Shown here piece by piece: positions 9,476-17,543 of a stretch of 64,000 nucleotides of DNA. The position numbers and the translations under genes are program-made. This DNA is from Desulfosporosinus youngiae DSM 17734 (GTDB lineage Bacteria; Bacillota; Desulfitobacteriia; Desulfitobacteriales; Desulfitobacteriaceae), in contig NZ_CM001441.1 in the NCBI RefSeq assembly GCF_000244895.1, forward strand, positions 4,368,198 through 4,432,197. Reading direction: 5' to 3'. The notes below the pieces were generated by a model. The model did no database searches. It worked only from the letters and a program-made list of their open reading frames with translations, and was not told where the DNA came from. The stretch's first letter is position 1. Each line of letters begins with the position of its first letter.

Positions 9476-10343
9476 GATGCTCCCCCCTCACTGTATAAAG
9501 CATGATGTCTTCCAAGGATGGCTTTTCTAGGACGGCTAGTCCTTTAAAGCGGCGAATAGCCTTTTCTTTATCTCGTACCAGTCCTTCAAACCCAAATTTG
9601 TTCGTCTTGATACCAACAAAAAGCTTTTTGCTTTCTTCGTCGAGCAAATCGCAAGCCCCTTTGATTACCCCATATTTCTCTAAGATGTCATCTTTCGGGG
9701 CGCTCAAGACGATCTCACCCTGATTAATGAAGGTTACATAGTCGGCAATCTTATCTAAATCCGGGGTAATGTGAGTAGAAAAAAAGACGGAATTTCGTTC
9801 ATCTTGAATCAGGGTAGCCAGGATTTCCAAGAGCTCGCTGCGCGCCATCGGGTCAAGACCAGAGGTTGGCTCATCCATAATTAAAAGCTCAGCTCCATGG
9901 GAAAGGGCAACAGCCAAAGAAAACTTCATCTTCATTCCTTTTGAGAGTTGTTTAATCTTTTGTTTAGGGTCAAGTTCAAAGTCCCTCAAACACTTTTCAA
10001 AGGTCTGGGTCTCCCAGTGTTTGTAAAAGGGAGCTACAATTCGGGCCATATCTCTGATAGAAAGTTCTTCATAATAGTGGTTCTCATCAAAGACAAAGGC
10101 AATGCGATTCTTTATAACGAGTTCATGTTGTAGGTTATCAAGACCGAACACTTTGATCTGACCACTGTCTTTACTCAATAAATTCAAAATTAGTTTGATC
10201 GTGGTGCTTTTTCCCGCTCCATTCGGTCCGATAAACCCCATAACATAGCCCCGGGGCAGCCGAAAACTAACATTTTTCAAGGAGAAATCCTTGAAATGCT
10301 TAGTCAATTTATCGACAGTTAGTATGTTATCCGCATCAACCAT
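9468..10343 (-). CDS. ABC transporter ATP-binding protein (YtrB/PmtA-like)
   Basis: The 291-residue ATPase has Walker A GPNGAGKSTT, signature QLSKGMKMKFSLAVALS, Walker B LLIMDEPTSGLDP and switch STHITPD. The C-terminal 80 residues form an accessory region as in YtrB/PmtA/BcrA-type ATPases. It starts 2 bp after the regulator gene and overlaps its own permease gene. Confidence 0.9.
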   Translation of the reverse strand: MVDADNILTVDKLTKHFKDFSLKNVSFRLPRGYVMGFIGPNGAGKSTTIKLILNLLSKDSGQIKVFGLDNLQHELVIKNRIAFVFDENHYYEELSIRDMARIVAPFYKHWETQTFEKCLRDFELDPKQKIKQLSKGMKMKFSLAVALSHGAELLIMDEPTSGLDPMARSELLEILATLIQDERNSVFFSTHITPDLDKIADYVTFINQGEIVLSAPKDDILEKYGVIKGACDLLDEESKKLFVGIKTNKFGFEGLVRDKEKAIRRFKGLAVLEKPSLEDIMLYTVRGEHHV

Positions 10344-10345
10344 CC

Positions 10346-10738
10346 TTATTCCTCCTCTTGCCCGTTGCGTTCATCAAAAAGCAGTTTAAACATTTCAAGC
10401 AGTTCTTCTCGCTCTATGCCGACGGTTCTGGCAGCAACGATGGCATCCATTACTTTTTCTTCAACGACACGTAGTCGCTTCTCATACAATAATTCCTTGT
10501 TTTGAGCGGAAACGAAGGAACCTTTACCGCCCACAGTCTCAATATAGCCTTCTCGCTCCAGCTCCTCATAAGCCCTCTTCGTGGTTATTACGCTGATCTG
10601 TAATTCCTTTGCCAGAATACGAATTGAGGGCAACCCCTCTGCTTCCGTCAAATCGCCCTTTAGGATAAGATTTTTTATTTGGGTAACAATCTGTTGATAG
10701 ATTGGTTCGGGTGAAGAATTGGCTATAGTAATATTCAT
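10346..10738 (-). CDS. GntR-family (YtrA subfamily) repressor of the ABC operon
   Basis: The 130-residue protein has a winged helix GntR domain (EPIYQQIVTQIKNLILKGDL, then LPSIRILAKELQISVITTKRAYEEL) and a short C-terminal helix pair instead of a large effector domain, which defines the YtrA subgroup. AAAGGAGGAGG precedes the ATG. It heads the ABC operon and most likely represses it until cell-envelope stress or a peptide is sensed. Confidence 0.9.
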   Translation of the reverse strand: MNITIANSSPEPIYQQIVTQIKNLILKGDLTEAEGLPSIRILAKELQISVITTKRAYEELEREGYIETVGGKGSFVSAQNKELLYEKRLRVVEEKVMDAIVAARTVGIEREELLEMFKLLFDERNGQEEE

Positions 10739-10924
10739 AGCAAGACGGCCTCCTCCTTTCTTTACTTGATCCGTGAATTTAGAACTGAATAAATACGGCC
10801 GTTTGAAATGAGCGACTGGCTCACTTGAACACAGGATGTGGATCTAACCGCCAAAATAGAAGCTGAATAAACCTGATAATCGAAATTAAGTAAAAATGGC
10901 AATAAAAACATACCGTACATATAC

Positions 10925-10953
10925 AATATATACAGTAATGACGAAGCTGTCAA
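10925..10953 (-). promoter_or_regulatory. Sigma-A promoter of the gntR-ABC operon
   Basis: On the minus strand TTGACA (10953-10948) and TATATT (10930-10925) are 17 bp apart. The AT-rich imperfect dyad around TGTATATATTGTATATGTA overlaps the -10 box and is a plausible operator for the YtrA-type repressor. Confidence 0.75.
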
Positions 10954-10972
10954 GAAGTGGAATGCTAGAAAC

Positions 10973-11024
10973 GAGGGGACAGGTATACCGTTCCAATTAT
11001 TTGAAACGATGTACCTGTCCCCTC
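10973..11024. repeat. REP-like palindrome (GAGGGGACAGGTA)
   Basis: Arms GAGGGGACAGGTA and TACCTGTCCCCTC are perfect inverted copies enclosing a 26-base loop that itself can fold (CGTTCC and GAAACG). The GGGGACAGG core resembles the REP palindromes moved by Y1 (RAYT) transposases in many bacteria. No transposase lies beside it. Confidence 0.65.
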
Positions 11025-11098
11025 TGTCCCGACATTATTTAAATGATGAACTGGACAAGAAGAACATATGCGAGAAGGGCAACCTTCAGATTCAAGAG

Positions 11099-11176
11099 CT
11101 TTTGTATGCATATGTTTCAAATCCATTTTCTGATACCGTTACGATAATTAACACGACAACGAATACTATATTGAAC
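11099..11176 (+). pseudogene. Remnant of a YVTN-type beta-propeller repeat
   Basis: One plus-strand frame reads YAYVSNPFSDTVTIINTTT, a close match to the repeat AYVTNxGSNTVSVIDTxTN of YVTN-family surface proteins. Only a single blade is left, with no signal peptide and no second blade, between a REP palindrome and the 3' end of the acetyltransferase. I read it as the scrap of a deleted surface-protein gene. Confidence 0.5.
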
Positions 11177-11185
11177 GACAGCTTC

Positions 11186-11680
11186 TCAAACTATCTTTTC
11201 CATAAAACATACCGTAAATGGTAAATGCTCATATCTCTTTAATCCAGTCTCATTGAAACCGTACATAATATACCAATTTTTCAAAACTGAATTTTCATTA
11301 ATAATACCAATGGAAACTTTCTTTGCTCCTTGAGCTTTCACATAATTAAAGACAAAATCTATTAAAAGTTTCCCATACCCTTTATGCCTATATCCCGGTA
11401 ACACAGATAATCTTTCTATATAGAAAATATCGTCAGTCTTTTCAATTGCTACAAATCCAATTTGATTTCCTTTTTCAAATAAACCAAACATTCTGATATC
11501 CTTATCTTTCATTTTCTTGAGATTCTCTAAATTTGTGAAAGCTGGATTCGAAGGACAATTCTCTTCCGTTAGGCTTAACTGTCTTGCAACTGTAATAAAT
11601 GAATCCTTGATAACTTTTAAGCTATTTGCTAAACTTTCCTCGGTCGTGATTTCTTTAATATGTGCTTTCTCAAGAATCAT
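11186..11680 (-). CDS. GNAT-family N-acetyltransferase
   Basis: The 164-residue protein has a GNAT fold with the acetyl-CoA loop LSVLPGYRHKGYGKLLIDF (motif Q/RxxGxG/A near residue 98) and the C-terminal KNWYIMYGFNETGLKRY motif. AAAGGTGAT precedes ATG 11680. The substrate cannot be inferred; it stands alone between unrelated genes. Confidence 0.88.
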   Translation of the reverse strand: MILEKAHIKEITTEESLANSLKVIKDSFITVARQLSLTEENCPSNPAFTNLENLKKMKDKDIRMFGLFEKGNQIGFVAIEKTDDIFYIERLSVLPGYRHKGYGKLLIDFVFNYVKAQGAKKVSIGIINENSVLKNWYIMYGFNETGLKRYEHLPFTVCFMEKIV

Positions 11681-11827
11681 ATGATATCACCTTTCCGTTT
11701 AATTGGCTGTCACGATTTTTGTATCTGAATATCAATTCCGTCAATTCAATTCCAAGGGGTACATCTTGAAGTACTTTTCAATTACAATCGCCTTGTACAT
11801 TTTTATCCCCTAACTCTTCAACAATTC

Positions 11828-13117
11828 TTATTGTTCATATAGTATTTTCCTCTGTTTCGCTTTTACGTCATAAACTGCAATTGCGAAATCCGCACTTACA
11901 TTTGTTTCGCCCTGGATGACTACCTCGACAAAGGTAGTGTTATTAACCCACTCACAACGATAGTTAACCCTATTTTCATCTACCTGTGCTCTCTCTTCGT
12001 TTCCCCGTTCATCAATTACCCGATAACTATCGCCGTCGAGCACTACGCAATGCTTAGAATCCGGTGAAAAAGACCAGTTGAGCAGCCCTGGGGAACTCTC
12101 ATAGGTATAGTCATATTTATATAAATTATTATCAACTACATTATAAACCATCGTAGTGGAACCGCTTTTGGTGGTAAAGATAGCCTGTCCCTTGGTTACC
12201 CCTCGCAACTCAAGTCCCGCCGGCATGCCCTTCAGAACAGTGTTCTCTCCAGAATCAATACTGTATTTCTGTACTTTTTCGTCGCTATAATACACTATGT
12301 CCAAGCCACGCGCAGTCAATATATTCCCTTTAATATCCAAGTCTTTAAAACGATAACCGCTGTCACTTGCCAAAAGAAAAATACTGTTTGTTTCCAGAAC
12401 AATATCCCCTTTGCCAGTTACCAAAATACCCTTCACTTGACCTTGTTCAAGCTTAACGCTGTTTTGAGTTCTGTTAAGCACATCATAAACGTTCACATTT
12501 GTCCCATCACGATCAGCGAAAACAAAAAATTGCGAATTTGAAGACCAGGAATTTAGAATTTTAAAATAGTCTGCAGAGCCAATTTCTATAACTGAACCAT
12601 TTCGCACATCCGCAAGATACATTTTTGCTTTCCAAATTGGATCATTTTCACTTTGTCCATTATTTATAATTACATAATCTCCGCTGGGACTGAACGAAAA
12701 ATTAGTAACAATACTCCCTTGGATATGACCGGCATCTAAACTCAATAAATCAATAGCACTTAAAAAGCGTCGGTCAGTAAAACTATAAGCCAACATATAC
12801 GCATGATTATAAAAAACTACCTTCTCGTCATTTGCAAAGCCCACCAGCCACCCTGCTACGCCAGCACTTTCTTCTTTTAATCCTTCTAAGATATTGACCA
12901 ACACAGGATTGTTATCCTTCAAATTAGCGGATAACCCATCTCTATAGTCTGGATAATAAACTTCTGGCGTGGCTTCCATCCCATTAGTCGGCAAAGGGGC
13001 TTCATTTTGCTTGGTGTCTTTACTCTCTCTTAGGGGAGTCTCCTTAAGAGTGTTCATCGAAAATGTTAGCATCAGGAAACAAAATAACAAAAAGCTAAAC
13101 GCCCATAAGTTGCGCAT
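11828..13117 (-). CDS. Exported WD40/TolB-like beta-propeller protein, unknown role
   Basis: ATG 13117 gives 429 residues and is chosen because AAAGGAAA lies 8 bases upstream and the protein then begins with a signal-anchor (WAFSFLLFCFLMLTF). The body contains propeller-like repeats such as FSFSPSGDYVIINNG, WSSNSQFFVFADRDG and WSFSPDSKHCVVLDGD, the pattern of TolB/WD40-like blades. No catalytic motif is seen. A 26-bp palindrome lies 67 bp upstream of the start. The function is unknown. Confidence 0.7.
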   Translation of the reverse strand: MRNLWAFSFLLFCFLMLTFSMNTLKETPLRESKDTKQNEAPLPTNGMEATPEVYYPDYRDGLSANLKDNNPVLVNILEGLKEESAGVAGWLVGFANDEKVVFYNHAYMLAYSFTDRRFLSAIDLLSLDAGHIQGSIVTNFSFSPSGDYVIINNGQSENDPIWKAKMYLADVRNGSVIEIGSADYFKILNSWSSNSQFFVFADRDGTNVNVYDVLNRTQNSVKLEQGQVKGILVTGKGDIVLETNSIFLLASDSGYRFKDLDIKGNILTARGLDIVYYSDEKVQKYSIDSGENTVLKGMPAGLELRGVTKGQAIFTTKSGSTTMVYNVVDNNLYKYDYTYESSPGLLNWSFSPDSKHCVVLDGDSYRVIDERGNEERAQVDENRVNYRCEWVNNTTFVEVVIQGETNVSADFAIAVYDVKAKQRKILYEQ

Positions 13118-13183
13118 TATCTTTTTCCTTTCCCTTGTAATAAAATTCTCTTTCATCAATCTTCCCCGGCAGTGGCGGCCATC

Positions 13184-13209
13184 CAAATGCGTCACTGGTG
13201 ACGCATTTG
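13184..13209. promoter_or_regulatory. 26-bp palindrome, probable operator
   Basis: CAAATGCGTCAC and GTGACGCATTTG are perfect 12-bp inverted repeats separated by only 2 bp. That loop is too short for a useful RNA hairpin, so protein binding is likelier. It sits 67 bp upstream of the exported propeller gene. Confidence 0.5.
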
Positions 13210-13225
13210 ACCTTACACCCAGCGC

Positions 13226-13375
13226 TCATCCCTCTTTAGATCCGGAAAAGGAGCGGGATGAGTTTGGACGGCTGCCCCTCGTCTCATATGTATTCAAGAA
13301 GTCTTTATCCAATACATAATAAAGTGCCGCTAAACCCTCGGTTATCTGACGTGGCTCATCATATCTAATTTGCAT
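13226..13375 (-). CDS. Possible 49-residue protein overlapping the HTH gene
   Basis: ATG 13375 lies inside the last codons of the membrane-HTH gene and opens a frame (start MQIRYDEPRQITEGLAALYY, 49 residues). The first half looks protein-like, the last 18 residues are Ser/Arg-rich and may be read-through of a decayed end. There is no ribosome binding site, so it would need translational coupling. I know of no homologue. Confidence 0.25.
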   Translation of the reverse strand: MQIRYDEPRQITEGLAALYYVLDKDFLNTYETRGSRPNSSRSFSGSKEG

Positions 13376-13715
13376 CGGAACTGAAGTTTGATTTTTCTAC
13401 CCATTCCGAAAGCGCCTTTTTCGTAAATAAGTTTTGGCCGCCAATCCTTACATGTGGTATAGCATCAATCACTTTAAACAACCGATCCTCTGAAATCTGC
13501 AGGTAATTAGCCGCCTGAGCCTGGCTTAATATATCATCTTGAGAAATGTTTACCCTTCTCATATAATCCGTAATGTTTTGCGAGGCTTTAACAATGCTAT
13601 TTGAATTACTCACAATACCATTCTCGATTGATCTACTAATCCAATAGCAGCCGACCAAAATTGATAATGCAAGAAACATGATAGATAAAGCCAATACCTT
13701 TTGCCCTCTCTCCAT
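13365..13715 (-). CDS. Membrane-anchored excisionase-type helix-turn-helix protein
   Basis: The 116-residue protein has an N-terminal membrane segment (VLALSIMFLALSILVGCYW) followed by a helical linker and a MerR/excisionase-like HTH: LSQAQAANYLQISEDRLFKV and HVRIGGQNLFTKKALSEWVE. DNA-binding domains of this type are normally soluble, so the anchor is unusual. It precedes the exported propeller gene on the same strand. Its target is unknown. Confidence 0.65.
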   Translation of the reverse strand: MERGQKVLALSIMFLALSILVGCYWISRSIENGIVSNSNSIVKASQNITDYMRRVNISQDDILSQAQAANYLQISEDRLFKVIDAIPHVRIGGQNLFTKKALSEWVEKSNFSSDAN

Positions 13716-13832
13716 AGTATCCCCCTCTCTCTAATCCCGTTCTACATCTATTTACAAGACAGTCCAGATGGAAAATAGCAGCCATTTACAAAAGAATAGG
13801 TAAACCATTGGAGCCAAATGCCACAAAACGTT

Positions 13833-13890
13833 CCGAGGGTTTGCGACGCCCCCAACCAACATTCATCTTCGCAAAGTCGCCAACCCTCGG
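13833..13890. repeat. Inverted repeat CCGAGGGTT/AACCCTCGG
   Basis: Perfect 9-bp arms with additional inner complementarity (GCGAC and GTCGC-like stretches) enclose a 40-base loop. There is no T-run, so it is not a clear terminator. The 13716-13971 gap holds no gene that I can see. Confidence 0.4.
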
Positions 13891-13971
13891 ATAGACGAAG
13901 GCCCAAGCCCCAAATATAAACATGCACTGAACATTATCTGCCCAGTGCCAATAAATTATAGCATTTTTTGA

Positions 13972-14213
13972 TCATAGTCTTGAGTTGGGGAGCTCATTTT
14001 GCACGACATTCCATACAATTTTTAAACTTATACCCATATAATCATGTATTAGCACGTCACGAAGTCCCGCCATTTGCCTCCAAGGAATTTGGCTGTTATG
14101 TTCTTTGACATGAGAGTCGACTTCATAAATTCATCTTTTCCTGAAGATGTATAGTCTTCTATCTTTTCAATAGATTCGAATATATTCCGGAGAAAAACGT
14201 TTGCATTTTTCAT
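13972..14213 (-). pseudogene. hepT: HepT (HEPN/DUF86) toxin, broken by internal deletion and frameshift
   Basis: The frame opens MKNANVFLRNIFESIEKIED, as HepT toxins do, and its ATG overlaps the mntA stop (ATGA). It stops after FVTC. The typical C-terminal half continues in another frame: IPWRQMAGLRDVLIHDYMGI then WNVVQNELPN. That half keeps the RX4HXY ribonuclease motif (RDVLIHDY). The remaining DNA is 242 bp against about 330-430 for intact HepT, so roughly 30 or more codons are missing near base 14080-14120. The toxin cannot be made. Confidence 0.85.
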
Positions 14214-14500
14214 ATCAGCCTTGCCTCCAGAAGAATTTTATCCTTTAAAGTCCAGTGCAAAGAATCAGGTGTTACGATATCTACTCGTCTCCCTAGAAAT
14301 TCTTCAAGATCATACTTCAAAGAAATGATATCAAAAAGAGAACAATCATCCTGGCACTCCACTAAAAAATCAATATCACTCTCGATAGTTTCCTCTTCTC
14401 TAAGAATAGAACCAAATAGCTTGACGTTATGAGCTTTGTATTGTTTTGCTAAACTAATAATTTTTTCTCTCTTACTTAAAATATATTCAATTGCAGGCAT
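14210..14500 (-). CDS. mntA: MntA-type nucleotidyltransferase antitoxin
   Basis: The 96-residue protein shows the minimal nucleotidyltransferase motif GSX10DXD exactly (GSILREEETIESDID). Proteins of this family AMPylate and silence HepT ribonucleases in type VII toxin-antitoxin modules. It is full length and intact, although its partner gene directly downstream is destroyed. Confidence 0.88.
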   Translation of the reverse strand: MPAIEYILSKREKIISLAKQYKAHNVKLFGSILREEETIESDIDFLVECQDDCSLFDIISLKYDLEEFLGRRVDIVTPDSLHWTLKDKILLEARLI

Positions 14501-14638
14501 CTAATCACCTCAGATTAATTATACCTTATTTTACCACAAAGAAAAACTACTATTTAGGCTTTCGTCTATCAATTCTGGTATTAGGGGAAGTCTGGTTATT
14601 ACGTTCAGCAATGACCGTTTTGCAACAGATGGGGATTT

Positions 14639-14824
14639 ATGGTGGAGACTGAACCGGATGCTTCAAACCTCATAGACTTGTTTTGTGAGAAAGTATTCAA
14701 GATGTTAAAAAAGATAGGAAAAATAGACGACCACATTATTGAAACTATGCTGAGCTGGCATCACAGTGGTTTTAATGTCTATTGTGGACCAGCCATTAAT
14801 TCATGGGACCGGGAAGGGAATTAA
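14639..14824 (+). pseudogene. Fragment of an IS91-like (Y2, DUF-type) transposase
   Basis: The 61-residue frame ends in ETMLSWHHSGFNVYCGPAI, close to the LLSWRHSGFxVxNG segment of IS91/IS801-like Y2 transposases. Upstream and downstream parts are missing or out of frame, and no ends can be recognised in 14501-15004. The rest of that gap contains no gene that I can support. Confidence 0.5.
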
Positions 14825-15004
14825 TAATCGTAATTTCACAGCAATTACATTCTCTTGGACTATTTTACATAAGTTTCAAGCACGGTACACCTATGGTCAC
14901 CGGGCAGAAAATTCATGTCTGCCGGAGTTTCTAATAGCAACGACTGGATCTCCAACTTTGATTTTGAAAGATTCTCTATCTAGTTAGCAACTAACCCCTT
15001 AGTA

Positions 15005-15439
15005 TCAGCGATCACTGTTAACATTAACTATTAATTTGCCTTTCTTAGCAAAGGAGGAAATTGTTATATATCCCAAAAAAATCGAGATATATTCAAACAT
15101 GTTATTTGCTAGTATGTAAAAAATAAGCCTATGTATCGCCTGAGGCAATCTCATCCCCAAATATGTAATATATACCAATAATAATAGTATAAACAAAGGT
15201 AATCCTAGGGCCAGTAGGCTTACTTTATCTACCTTCCACTGTCCATCTACCTTCCAATCTCTAATAAAATTAAAACTGCCTAAAAACACTCCAAAAAGAA
15301 ATGAACCAATTATTATAAATAAAAATCCTAAGTTAAGGTAATCAAAAGGCCTAGTAGCCATGAAGGTAGCTTTATTTATAAAAATCATCAAAAGGATAAA
15401 GACAACTAAAACCCCGGTATATACCAATAGCTTTCTCAT
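15005..15439 (-). CDS. Four-helix membrane protein, unknown function
   Basis: ATG 15439 (MRKLLVYTGVLVVFILLMIF) has AAAGGA about 12 bases upstream and gives 144 residues with about four membrane helices. An ATG four codons earlier is too close to the ribosome site. No family is recognised. It is a lone gene next to the IS110 element. Confidence 0.6.
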   Translation of the reverse strand: MRKLLVYTGVLVVFILLMIFINKATFMATRPFDYLNLGFLFIIIGSFLFGVFLGSFNFIRDWKVDGQWKVDKVSLLALGLPLFILLLLVYITYLGMRLPQAIHRLIFYILANNMFEYISIFLGYITISSFAKKGKLIVNVNSDR

Positions 15440-15729
15440 TTTAAGTTCCATTCCTTTCGCTGTGCTCAAGGCACAAAAATTTATGAAAGTGTCTCCTAGT
15501 GGATATAATCCAATTGGATAAGCAGATACACTACAGAGCACGGGGAGGTGAGTGGTCCAGGGTTTAGCACCCTGCCCGCATTTTAAGATGTGCCGTTTGC
15601 TATTTTCAAGTACAAATAAGTGTGCCATAGAGCACGTAAACTAATCCTTGTATAAACAATTCCCGTTTATTATGTAGCAAACAGTCAATGTCTGCTTTAT
15701 CCACTATAAACTTATGCGGGGATGTGTTT

Positions 15730-16985
15730 ATGCTCAAAATTGTTTTTCCTATTTGCTGTGGAATTGATGTCCACAAGAAGTTTGTTGTTGCAACGGTTGG
15801 TACTACTAACAAATCGGGGGTTACGGATTACCAAACGAGGCAATTTTCAACCTTTACCCAGAGTTTGCTTCAACTTTTGGATTGGTTGAAAGCTCACTCT
15901 TGCGTTCATGTCTGTATGGAGTCTACAGGCAAGTACTGGCACCCTGTTTTTAACATTTTGGAAGATTACTGTGATGTTGTCGTTGCTAATCCAAAGTATG
16001 TTAAAGGTATTCGAGGCAAGAAAACCGATAAGAAAGATTCTATTTGGCTTTGCGATTTACATAAGCACGGTTTAGTTCCCAGTAGCTTTATACCACCCTT
16101 ACCAATTCGTCAAATTCGTGATTTAATGCGGTATCGGTTTAAGCTCATCAATGTTAAGTCAAGCGAGAAAACCGCATCCAAAACTCTCTAACTGTTTCAA
16201 ATATTATGATTTCTAGTGTTGTTTCTGATACTTTTGGCGTAAGCTCGATGAGAATCATTAATCACATACTTGATAATCCGGATGATATGGATTTCGAGGT
16301 TTCATCAATGTTACACGGAAGAATGCAAGATAAAGCAGAAACAATTACAAAATCAATCAATGGGAATTTAACTAAGCCTCAAGCAGATAAAATGCGTGTT
16401 TGTCTGCATCATCTTGAGAACATCGAGAAACATATAACTGATATCGAACGGGTTGTTTTAGGCTTAGCTCAGCCCTATTTGCCACAAATAGAGATAATTT
16501 TATCATTGCCAAGTATCAAGGATGTTTTTACTGCCATCGCTATAATCGGTGAGATCGGTAGCGATATGGCAGTTTTTAATTCCTCCAAGCATCTATGCTC
16601 ATGGGCTGGAGTTACTCCTCAAAACAATGAAAGTGCTGGCAAGAAGAAATCTGTTCGTATTTCACGAGCTGGTGTATATATCAAGCCATTACTAGTTCAA
16701 TGTGCAAATGCTGCAATTAAGAGTAAAAAGTGTCCGTATTTCAAAAACCGATATGACCAGATTAAGAAACGTCGAGGTCACAAAAAGGCCATTATTGCTA
16801 TTGCACATACACTGCTAAAATGTATCTACCATATGCTAGATAAGGGTGAGACGTTTAATTTTGAACTATATAAAATCGACTCCAAACCAAAACAAACTTA
16901 TGCATCGCAGATCACTGAGGAAATGGCTATTCGCTACCTGCAAACTTTAGGCTACCAAATACCCGATATGCCTAATACAACTTAA
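15730..16985 (+). mobile_element. IS110-family insertion sequence (coding part)
   Basis: Only the transposase region can be bounded. IS110 elements lack long terminal inverted repeats, so the ends in 15440-15729 and 16986-17102 cannot be placed by eye. Elements of this family carry a guide (bridge) RNA in their non-coding ends, which would lie in one of these flanks. The transposase is frameshifted, so this copy is probably inactive. Confidence 0.8.
15730..16985 (+). pseudogene. IS110 DEDD transposase with one-base frameshift
   Basis: The N-terminal DEDD domain shows CGIDVHKKFVVAT, CMESTGKYWHP and DKKDSIWLCDLHKHGLV. The C-terminal Tnp_IS116/IS110 domain shows LPSIKDVFTAIAIIGEIG, the serine region TPQNNESAGKKK and KCPYFKNRYDQ. 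The first frame stops at 16191. Adding one A to the four-A run at 16168-16171 restores a continuous protein (EKNRIQNSLTVSN). The lesion is thus a single-base loss, or a sequencing error in the run. Confidence 0.88.
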
Positions 16986-17102
16986 AACCTTACAAACAAA
17001 TTTTTTGAAAGCCGCTATTTAGCAGGCTTATTTTGTTATGACCTTTTTTAAATGCGATCATATTTCCGGGTTCTTTCAAACTAACTCCTTCCTATGTACC
17101 TT

Positions 17103-17357
17103 TTATGATTTCCTTCTGCCTGGCATCCAGTAATTAAGACGTTGCTCAAGAAAAGCAACTTGATCCTTTAAAGTTTCCGGGAAATTTTCATACTTTCCAG
17201 CCAAGACTTTCATTTCATAATTCGATAAAGTATTCACAACCACCTTTGTGAAAAGTTGCAAATCTCTACATATATTTTTGCTCATCCCTACCAAAGAGTT
17301 GATGGTACCACATAGCGGCATGAAAGCCTGTATATTCAAAAATGTCTGCTGCCGCAC
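17103..17357 (-). pseudogene. Degraded unknown gene
   Basis: An 84-codon frame ends with YENFPETLKDQVAFLEQRLN, which looks like real protein, while the 5' part reads better in the neighbouring frame (ATG 17360 region: ADIFEYTGFHAAMWYHQLFG). This suggests a small gene with a frameshift. I cannot name a family. Confidence 0.25.
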
Positions 17358-17407
17358 GCATTTACATCAATTATTCAAAGTTAAAATTATATTTTTCCTA
17401 AACGACA

Positions 17408-17438
17408 AAAAATACTCAGCTGAAAACCGAGTATTTTT
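17408..17438. terminator. Bidirectional intrinsic terminator
   Basis: AAAAATACTC and GAGTATTTTT form a 10-bp stem with an 11-base loop, with T-rich 3' sides on both strands. It may end the minus-strand methyltransferase operon, whose last stop codon is at 17544. Confidence 0.7.
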
Positions 17439-17543
17439 AAAAGTCGTATTTTTTATTATCACCCGATTTTCTTCAGGTCTATATTAATGTGTTTAATTAA
17501 GCTTCCCTCGCTTTGTGATAGCTAATTAAATCACAGTCAGCGC

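Noticed and set aside
10762-10953. 63-codon frame upstream of gntR
   Set aside because: It covers the sigma-A promoter of the ABC operon and has no ribosome binding site.
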